Source of the DNA: Actinomycetota bacterium
Lineage (GTDB): Bacteria > Actinomycetota > Thermoleophilia > Gaiellales > Gaiellaceae
Length of the DNA stretch: 5,473 nucleotides
Reading direction: 5' to 3'
Assembly: GCA_013812265.1 (NCBI GenBank)
Contig: JACCTQ010000188.1
Location: forward strand, 1-5,473
The position numbers and the translations under genes were made by a program. The notes below the pieces were generated by a model, which worked only from the letters and a program-made list of their open reading frames with translations, was not told the origin of the DNA and did not search any database. Positions 1 through 3,830 of the stretch are shown here, piece after piece. Within the stretch, counting starts at the first letter, position 1. Each line of letters begins with the position of its first letter.

Positions 1-1
1 G

Positions 2-139
2 CCCCGGGAAGCGGCCGAGGCCGCCCGCCGCGCCCGCCGCGAGTTCCGTGAGCTTCGCCGGCGCGTGCGACGCCGTCTGACGCCGTTTCAGCGCCTCCGG
101 GGCATGCTCTCGCTCCGGTCGCTCGGCTTCGGCGGCTAG
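2..139 (+). CDS. C-terminal end of an unidentified Arg-rich protein (possibly transglutaminase-like TgpA family)
   Basis: This is the last 45 codons of a gene that begins before the window. The frame is open from base 2 to a TAG at 137-139, while both other forward frames hit stops. The encoded tail is strongly basic and helical (runs such as ARRARREFRELRRRVRRRL) and ends RLRGMLSLRSLGFGG. From memory, actinobacterial transglutaminase-domain membrane proteins (TgpA/DUF3488-DUF4129) often end in an Arg/Ala-rich cytoplasmic helix followed by an RLR-x-Leu-rich tail, so that family is a reasonable guess. No catalytic or membrane part is in view to confirm it. The stop lies 24 nt before the preferred start of the next gene, and an alternative GTG overlaps the stop itself, so the two genes are probably cotranscribed. 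Confidence 0.5.
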   Translation, partial: PREAAEAARRARREFRELRRRVRRRLTPFQRLRGMLSLRSLGFGG

Positions 140-162
140 TGCTCCGCCCGGAAGTCGCCAGC

Positions 163-828
163 GTGCCAGTGGAAGCGGTCGTCATGGCGGCCGGAGAGGG
201 TCGCCGGCTCCGGCCGGTCACGGAGCGATGGGCGAAGCCCGTGCTTCCGATCGACGGCCGCCCGGTGATCGCGACGTTGTTACGGCAGCTCGCCGCGGGG
301 GGCATCGTGAACGTCACCGTCGTCGTCGGTCGCCTCGCCTCGCAGATCGAGCGACTCCTGGACGGCGGCCGGCCGTTCGGCGTACAACTGCGCCTGGCGC
401 GACAACCCTCGGCCGACGGGTCGGCGGACGCCGTACGGCGAGCGTTGCGGGCCGGAGCTCAGCCTCCTCTCATCGTCGCGGCCGCCGACACGCTCTTCGG
501 GCCGGGCGATGTGGGTCGCTTTGCCGAGCGGTTCGCCACGTCCGGCGCCCCGGGTGCTCTCGCGGTTCGCCGCCATCCGCCGCCGGGGCCTGGCCGTGTC
601 GCCGTTCGCACCGTCGAGGGACGCGTCACGACGATCGGCGACGGGAACCCCGAGAACCCACTCGCGGCCGCGCCTCTTTGGGGGCTGCGCGCGGAGACTG
701 CCGGCTTTCTCGACGATCTCCCAGGCCCCCCGTTCGAGCTCGCCGTGGCCTTTCGGAGGGCGATCGCGTCGGGGCTGAGGGTGGACGGTGGAGGTCGGTC
801 CCACCCGCGATTTGACGCATGCGGTTGA
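163..828 (+). CDS. NTP_transferase-family sugar nucleotidyltransferase, C-terminus out of frame
   Basis: This is a GT-A-fold nucleotidyltransferase of the RmlA/GlmU/ManC-like NTP_transferase family, which forms NDP-sugars from NTP and sugar-1-phosphate. Visible from the chosen start are the N-terminal signature AAGEGRRLRP (residues 9-18) with Lys25 in the KPVLPIDGRP segment, the nucleotide-contact segment GSADAVRRAL (86-95), and AAADT (106-110) holding the likely metal-binding Asp109. PLWGL and PPFELAVAFRRAI follow, as in related proteins. The GTG at 163 is preferred because GGAAG (150-154) sits 8 nt upstream and the protein then begins MPVEAVVMAAGEG. A GTG at 139 would add 8 residues but has a poor ribosome-binding site. 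After about residue 208 the frame reads an unfamiliar tail (HPRFDACG) and stops at 826-828; the expected family C-terminus lies in the +1 frame. The exact sugar substrate cannot be told. Confidence 0.85.
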   Translation: MPVEAVVMAAGEGRRLRPVTERWAKPVLPIDGRPVIATLLRQLAAGGIVNVTVVVGRLASQIERLLDGGRPFGVQLRLARQPSADGSADAVRRALRAGAQPPLIVAAADTLFGPGDVGRFAERFATSGAPGALAVRRHPPPGPGRVAVRTVEGRVTTIGDGNPENPLAAAPLWGLRAETAGFLDDLPGPPFELAVAFRRAIASGLRVDGGGRSHPRFDACG

Positions 829-871
829 CTTGATGGAAGAGAATTTTCCCTACCTGGGAGTATTGAGTTGA
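788..871 (+). other. Frame-displaced C-terminus of the nucleotidyltransferase
   Basis: Read from 788, the +1 frame encodes VEVGPTRDLTHAVDLMEENF followed by PYLGVLS and a TGA at 869-871. This matches the GPTRDLT...ENFPYL ending I know from related nucleotidyltransferases, so it is very probably the original C-terminus. The stop also overlaps the TTG start of the TPR gene (TTGA at 868-871), a typical coupled junction. The +1 frame has a TGA at 776-778, so the frame break must lie between about 779 and 797. One extra base or two missing bases near 786-790 would explain it. A perfect Shine-Dalgarno-like GGAGGT lies at 790-795, so programmed shifting cannot be fully excluded, but no convincing slip codon is present. 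Confidence 0.8.
856..860 (+). promoter_or_regulatory. Ribosome-binding site of the TPR gene, deciding a TTG start
   Basis: GGGAG lies 7 nt before TTG 868. It supports the TTG start and sits inside the displaced nucleotidyltransferase C-terminus, as expected for translational coupling between the two genes. Confidence 0.6.
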
Positions 872-1218
872 GCGAGGTCTACAACCTGTTCCAGGAAGGT
901 CGTGCTCATCTCTCGAAAGGCATGGCCGCGCAGGCCACGGTTCCGCTGGAGAAGGCAAAACGGCGCGAACCCGACAAGGCATCCATCCGCGAGGCGCTCG
1001 GCATTGCCTACTTCCGCATTCGCCGCTACCTCGAGGCGGAGAGGGAGTTTCGGGCGATGCTCGAGCTGTCGCCCACGGACGACTACGCGCACTACGCTCT
1101 CGGCCGGTGCCTCGAGAAGCTGGGTCGGGCCATGGAGGCGAACGGGCACTACAAGCTCGCGAGCTCGCTTCGGCCGGGCAGCGAGCAATACGCGGCGCGT
1201 ATACGCAACCTGGAGTAG
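868..1218 (+). CDS. Small tetratricopeptide-repeat (TPR) protein
   Basis: This 116-residue protein is made almost wholly of three TPR units at about residues 4-37, 38-71 and 72-105. Typical helix-pair residues are visible, such as EALGIAYFRIRRYLEAEREF and YALGRCLEKLGRAMEANGHY, each unit ending near a Pro (EPD, SPTD, RPGS). There is no signal peptide, membrane segment or catalytic motif, so a cytoplasmic protein-protein interaction role is the most that can be said. The TTG start is supported by GGGAG 7 nt upstream and by its overlap with the TGA of the displaced nucleotidyltransferase C-terminus. The dtd remnant begins 4 nt after its stop. The reading frame is intact even though both neighbours are damaged. 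The partner protein is unknown. Confidence 0.8.
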   Translation: MSEVYNLFQEGRAHLSKGMAAQATVPLEKAKRREPDKASIREALGIAYFRIRRYLEAEREFRAMLELSPTDDYAHYALGRCLEKLGRAMEANGHYKLASSLRPGSEQYAARIRNLE

Positions 1219-1222
1219 AGGC

Positions 1223-1442
1223 TTGCGAGCCGTCGTGCAACGCGTCTCAAAAGCGCGCGTACTAGGGAACCAGGCCGGACTTCTCCGGCGCTGCTGGCCG
1301 GGAGGAGGCCGAGTCACTGTACGAGCGATTCTGCGAGGAGCTCCGCCGTCTCGGTGTCCACGTGGAGACGGGCGTCTTCGGGGCCACGATGCAGGTCGAG
1401 CTCGTGAACGACGGGCCCGTCACGATCGTGCTGGACGTCTAG
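1223..1442 (+). pseudogene. dtd: dtd remnant (D-aminoacyl-tRNA deacylase), internally deleted and frameshifted
   Basis: Dtd hydrolyses D-amino acids wrongly attached to tRNA and is normally about 145 residues long. TTG 1223 (GGAG at 1212-1215 upstream) opens with LRAVVQRVSKARV, the standard Dtd N-terminus. From about 1269 a different frame reads RPDFSGAAGREEAESLYERF and runs through ETGVFGATMQVELVNDGPVT to a TAG at 1440-1442, the standard Dtd C-terminus including the Gly-cisPro (NDGPV) motif. Compared with E. coli Dtd as I remember it, residues about 14-87 are missing. These include the SQFT catalytic motif with Thr80. The two halves are also out of frame, with a TAG at 1263-1265 in the C-terminal frame. 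The product cannot be a working deacylase of the usual type. An assembly deletion or sequencing error remains possible. Confidence 0.85.
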
Positions 1443-1506
1443 CGTCGAACTGCGCTGAGCGACCGAGCCTGCTCTGACCGGGTCCAGGGGGAATCGAGGG
1501 CCCTGT

Positions 1507-1515
1507 TGCTATGCT
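1507..1515 (+). promoter_or_regulatory. Putative extended -10 promoter for the rimP operon
   Basis: TGCTATGCT matches the TGn-TATnnT extended -10 pattern. No good -35 is present at the usual distance; CTGACC at 1474-1479 is about 30 nt away, too far. Extended -10 promoters can work without a -35. Initiation would fall near 1522, giving a leader of about 105 nt before rimP that includes both hairpins. Confidence 0.35.
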
Positions 1516-1540
1516 TCGGCCACCACATTTCACCGTTTGG

Positions 1541-1567
1541 GAAGTGGGCGCGGCGCGCCCACTTTTT
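1541..1567 (+). terminator. Terminator-like hairpin / likely attenuator in the rimP leader
   Basis: GTGGGCG (1544-1550) pairs perfectly with CGCCCAC (1556-1562), leaving a 5-nt GC-rich loop. AA/TT pairing extends the stem outward at 1542-1543 with 1563-1564. Five T residues follow at 1563-1567. This is the form of a Rho-independent terminator. It lies downstream of the putative promoter and about 60 nt before the rimP start. It could end transcription from the left gene string, attenuate the rimP operon, or both. NusA stimulates pausing and termination at such hairpins, so feedback by the operon's own product is plausible but inferred. Confidence 0.65.
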
Positions 1568-1574
1568 GTATCAG

Positions 1575-1602
1575 CCCGGGCCCAGGCTGCAGCCTGACCG
1601 GG
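1575..1602 (+). promoter_or_regulatory. Second leader hairpin ahead of the rimP ribosome-binding site
   Basis: CAGGCTGCAGCCTG (1583-1596) is a perfect 14-bp palindrome that as RNA forms a 5-bp stem with a UGCA loop. An outer stem, CCCGG (1575-1579) with CCGGG (1598-1602), extends it across a small internal loop. The structure ends 13 nt before the AAGGGA ribosome-binding site (1616-1621). It could influence read-through or translation initiation. It might also be an incidental GC-rich fold. Confidence 0.4.
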
Positions 1603-1626
1603 GGAAAACCGGAGCAAGGGACGAGC

Positions 1627-2070
1627 TTGACGAACGTCTACGAGAGGGAACGAACGCTGCTGCGGGAGGTTTCGCAGCACGTCGAAGCCGGGATGCCCGG
1701 CGTCGATGTGCTCGCCTTGGAGCTCCTGTCCCCTGCTCGCTTCTGCGTGTACATCGACCACCCTCAGGGTGTCGATCACGCGCTCTGCGAGCGCGTCACC
1801 GCGCTTCTGCGGGGCTACCTCGACCGCTTCGCCGTCGACGTCTCGTCACCGGGGGTGGAGCGTCCGCTACGGAAGCCGAGTCACTTCGCCGGAGCTCTGG
1901 GCCGACGGGTGTCCGTCCGGACGTCAGAGGACATCGGAGGACGCAAGCGGTTCCGGGGTGAGCTGGTCGCCGCCGGCGACCGAACGTTGCAGATCGCGAT
2001 CGCAGACGATGGCGCAGTAGAGATCCCGTACGAGACCATCGTGCGGGGCAATCTGATCGACGAAGGGTAG
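1627..2070 (+). CDS. rimP: Ribosome maturation factor RimP
   Basis: RimP binds the free 30S subunit and is needed for its late maturation. The 147-residue product has the two-domain layout of the family. An alpha/beta N-terminal domain (about 1-72) contains FCVYIDHPQGVDHALCERVT. The hallmark VSSPGVERPLRKPSHF (72-87) follows, then a C-terminal SH3-like beta domain containing GRKRFRGEL and ending VEIPYETIVRGNLIDEG. TTG 1627 is chosen because AAGGGA (1616-1621) precedes it and the protein then begins MTNVYERE. The frame stays open back to a TTG at 1537, but that extension would run through the terminator-like hairpin and encode low-quality sequence. It is the first gene of the operon, with nusA starting 4 nt after its stop. 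Confidence 0.93.
   Translation: MTNVYERERTLLREVSQHVEAGMPGVDVLALELLSPARFCVYIDHPQGVDHALCERVTALLRGYLDRFAVDVSSPGVERPLRKPSHFAGALGRRVSVRTSEDIGGRKRFRGELVAAGDRTLQIAIADDGAVEIPYETIVRGNLIDEG
2062..2067 (+). promoter_or_regulatory. nusA ribosome-binding site inside the end of rimP
   Basis: GAAGGG ends 7 nt before ATG 2075 and directly precedes the rimP stop. It fixes the nusA start and implies coupled translation of the two genes. Confidence 0.6.
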
Positions 2071-2074
2071 TGAG

Positions 2075-3580
2075 ATGAGCCGAGAGATCATCGAAGCAGT
2101 CCGCACGATCGAGCGAGAGAAGGGCATCGAGGGCGACACGCTCATCAATGCCCTCGAGGATGCGCTCCTCGCCGCATACAAGAAGACGCCCGGCGCAAGC
2201 CGCCACGCGAGTGTCGAGCTCGATCCCGAGCTAGGCGATTTCCGGGTGTTCTCGATCGACCTGCCGCCGGACATCGAGGAGCGGCTCCTGGAGGAAGCGC
2301 GAGAGCGCACTCTCACGGAGCTCGAGCGGCTGGAGGCCGAAAATGGTGAGCGCTCACACACGCTGATCATCGACGACGACTTGATCATCGACTGGTCCGA
2401 CGTACCGGAGGAGCAGGTGAAGCGTGCCGATGTCACGCCGGACGACTTCGGCCGCATCGCTGCCCAGACTGCGAAGCAGGTGATCCTGCAGCGGATCCGT
2501 GAGGCAGAGCGCGAGATGATGTACGAGGAGTACGTCGATCGCGTCAGCGAGGTGGTGACCGGAATTGTCCAGCAGGCGGGCGATCGGAACAACGTGCTCG
2601 TAGACCTCGGGAAGGTCGAAGCGCTGCTGCCGCGGTCGGAGCAGGTAGACGGTGAGCGCTACGAGCAGGGCAGTCGCATCAAGGCGGTGATCACCGAAGT
2701 GCGCTCCGGGACCAAAGGCCCACAGGTCATCCTCTCCCGGCGTGATCCGGAGCTCATTCGGACGCTCTTCGAGCTCGAGGTTCCGGAGATCGCGGATGGT
2801 CTTGTCGAGATCCGCGCTGTGGCACGTGAGCCCGGGTACCGGTCCAAGATCGCTGTCGAGTCGCACGCGGGCGGAGTCGATCCGGTCGGAGCCTGTGTGG
2901 GACCGCGCGGCTCGCGCGTCCGCATGGTGGTCTCCGAGCTGCGCGGGGAGAAGATCGACATCATCCCGTGGAATACCGAGCCCGCTCGGTTCGTCGCCAA
3001 GGCCCTCTCGCCCGCGCGGGTGCGCGAGGTGTTCGTGGACGACGAAACGAAGGAGGCCACGGTCGTCGTGCCGGACGATCAGCTCGCCCTCGCCATCGGC
3101 AAAGAAGGTCTGAACGCGCGGCTCGCCGCCCGGCTGACCGGGTGGAGGGTGGACATCCAGTCCGACACCGAGTTCGCGCAGGCGGAGGCCGATGCGGCCT
3201 ACGGAGGAGGAGAGGACGACGAGGAGTTCTCGACCCGCTGCGGCGCGGTGCTCTCGAACGGCAAGCGCTGCCCCAACACCGCCCTCCCAGCGTCCCGCTA
3301 CTGCGGTGTCCCTGCGCATCAGGAGCTCGCGACGCGCGAGCCGGACCCCGCAGTTGAGGCGCCGGTGACGGCAGAGACGCCGATCGAAGCCGAGGGGGAC
3401 AGCCTCGACGCAAGCCCAAGTATCGAAGAGCCGGGATCGTCCGCTCCGATTACGGGTAACGCTGCGGAGAAGGAGAGTGCCGATGGCCGGATTGCATCCG
3501 GAACCGTCACTATCGGTGCGCCTGAAGCACTTGCTGCCGAGCCTGCCCCGCCCGAGGAGGTGCAGGACGCCGGCAACTGA
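2075..3580 (+). CDS. nusA: Transcription termination/antitermination factor NusA with a C-terminal Cys/His motif
   Basis: NusA binds RNA polymerase and nascent RNA, controlling pausing, termination and antitermination. The 501-residue product has the RNAP-binding N-terminal domain (1-~135, ending in DFGRIAAQTAKQVILQRI), an S1 domain (~155-222, VSEVVTGIV...VDLGKVEALLPR), then KH1 (~230-300) with GPRG at 276-279 and DPVGACVG just before it. KH2 (~305-370) has GKEG at 342-345 and ARLAARLTGW. Two parts are unusual. Residues ~62-118 form a longer, highly charged segment than in E. coli NusA. Residues 389-415 hold C389, C399, C410 and H415 in C-x9-C-x10-C-x4-H spacing, followed by an ~85-residue acidic Pro/Ala/Glu-rich tail. 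Proteobacterial acidic repeats (AR1/AR2) are absent. ATG 2075 is set by GAAGGG 7 nt upstream. Confidence 0.95.
   Translation: MSREIIEAVRTIEREKGIEGDTLINALEDALLAAYKKTPGASRHASVELDPELGDFRVFSIDLPPDIEERLLEEARERTLTELERLEAENGERSHTLIIDDDLIIDWSDVPEEQVKRADVTPDDFGRIAAQTAKQVILQRIREAEREMMYEEYVDRVSEVVTGIVQQAGDRNNVLVDLGKVEALLPRSEQVDGERYEQGSRIKAVITEVRSGTKGPQVILSRRDPELIRTLFELEVPEIADGLVEIRAVAREPGYRSKIAVESHAGGVDPVGACVGPRGSRVRMVVSELRGEKIDIIPWNTEPARFVAKALSPARVREVFVDDETKEATVVVPDDQLALAIGKEGLNARLAARLTGWRVDIQSDTEFAQAEADAAYGGGEDDEEFSTRCGAVLSNGKRCPNTALPASRYCGVPAHQELATREPDPAVEAPVTAETPIEAEGDSLDASPSIEEPGSSAPITGNAAEKESADGRIASGTVTIGAPEALAAEPAPPEEVQDAGN
3239..3319 (+). other. Zinc-knuckle-like C-x9-C-x10-C-x4-H motif in the NusA C-terminus
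   Basis: NusA residues 389-415 read CGAVLSNGKRC, then a segment containing ASRYC, then GVPAH. The pattern (Gly before the second Cys, Ser-x-Tyr-Cys before the His) resembles a small family of Cys3His modules of the form C-x9-C-x10-C-x2-H, as in DUF5763-type proteins, with two extra residues before the His. Metal binding is inferred from the residues and spacing; it is not shown. Confidence 0.55.
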
Positions 3581-3590
3581 CGCTCATCCG

Positions 3591-3830
3591 GTGCGAACCT
3601 GCGCGGGCTGCGGCTGCAAGGCGCGGCAGGACGACCTCGTCAGGTTCCGGTCTCGCTCAGGCGAGCTGACGCCGGGCGCAGGTCCGGGCCGCGGCGTGTA
3701 CACATGCCGCCGTCTCTCGTGCTTTGAGCGAGCACTCCATCGCCGCGGCTTTGCACGCACGCTGCGCACGACCGTTCGCGTCGATCCCGGTCTGGCCCGC
3801 CTCTACACTGGCCAGGTGGAGATCCACTGA
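3591..3830 (+). CDS. ylxR: YlxR/RnpM family RNA-binding protein
   Basis: This is the small DUF448/YlxR protein usually found between nusA and infB. The B. subtilis member, renamed RnpM, is reported to bind RNase P RNA and modulate RNase P. The 79-residue product shows the family signature: RTCAGC (2-7) with the CxxC pair C4/C7, DDLVRFR (14-20), PGRGVYTC (32-39), C44, FERALHRRGFARTL (45-58), and VDPGLARLY near the end. GTG 3591 is chosen because the family normally starts just before RTCxGC. It lies 10 nt after the nusA stop, with no clear ribosome-binding site, so translation probably depends on coupling with nusA. An in-frame start near 3483 would overlap the nusA tail and encode a poor Pro/Arg-rich extension. 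The TGA overlaps the infB ATG. Confidence 0.88.
   Translation: MRTCAGCGCKARQDDLVRFRSRSGELTPGAGPGRGVYTCRRLSCFERALHRRGFARTLRTTVRVDPGLARLYTGQVEIH
3814..3821 (+). promoter_or_regulatory. infB ribosome-binding site
   Basis: AGGTGGAG lies 8 nt before ATG 3830, inside the end of ylxR. It supports the infB start and coupled translation across the TGATG overlap. Confidence 0.6.

Larger units (their letters stand above)
1443..1626 (+). other. Non-coding leader region upstream of rimP
   Basis: This 184-nt gap separates the left gene string from the rimP operon and has no supported gene. It contains an extended -10-like element (1507-1515), a terminator-like hairpin (1541-1567) and a second hairpin (1575-1602), followed by the rimP ribosome-binding site. 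A short inverted pair CAGGG (1485-1489) / CCCTG (1501-1505) lies just before the putative promoter; it lacks a T-run and I assign it no function. No tRNA cloverleaf is visible, unlike E. coli, where metY precedes rimP. Confidence 0.65.

Noticed and set aside
139..162. GTG 139 as the nucleotidyltransferase start
   Set aside because: It overlaps the previous stop codon and so could be coupled. However, GTG 163 has GGAAG 8 nt upstream and gives the usual short N-terminus before the AAGEG signature.
902..1477. Forward open frame of 191 codons across the TPR gene and dtd
   Set aside because: Only codons from 1223 on match Dtd, and only for ~13 residues. The rest is out-of-frame reading of the TPR gene and the dtd 3' end.
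1485..1505. CAGGG/CCCTG inverted pair as a terminator for the left gene string
   Set aside because: The 5-bp stem has an 11-nt loop and no T-run; it is too weak to call.
1537..1626. N-terminal extension of rimP from TTG 1537
   Set aside because: It would translate the terminator-like hairpin and the second hairpin. It has no homology to RimP, and a good ribosome-binding site precedes TTG 1627.
1443..1626. A metY-like initiator tRNA gene upstream of rimP, as in E. coli
   Set aside because: No acceptor/T-arm pairing or GTTCGA-type T-loop is present in the gap.
2354..3319. Minus-strand open frame of 321 codons opposite nusA
   Set aside because: The nusA frame carries clear S1 and KH motifs. 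The antisense product shows no family features and arises from codon bias.
3477..3590. N-terminal extension of ylxR inside nusA
   Set aside because: It encodes Pro/Arg-rich sequence unlike the family, which starts right before the RTCxGC motif.
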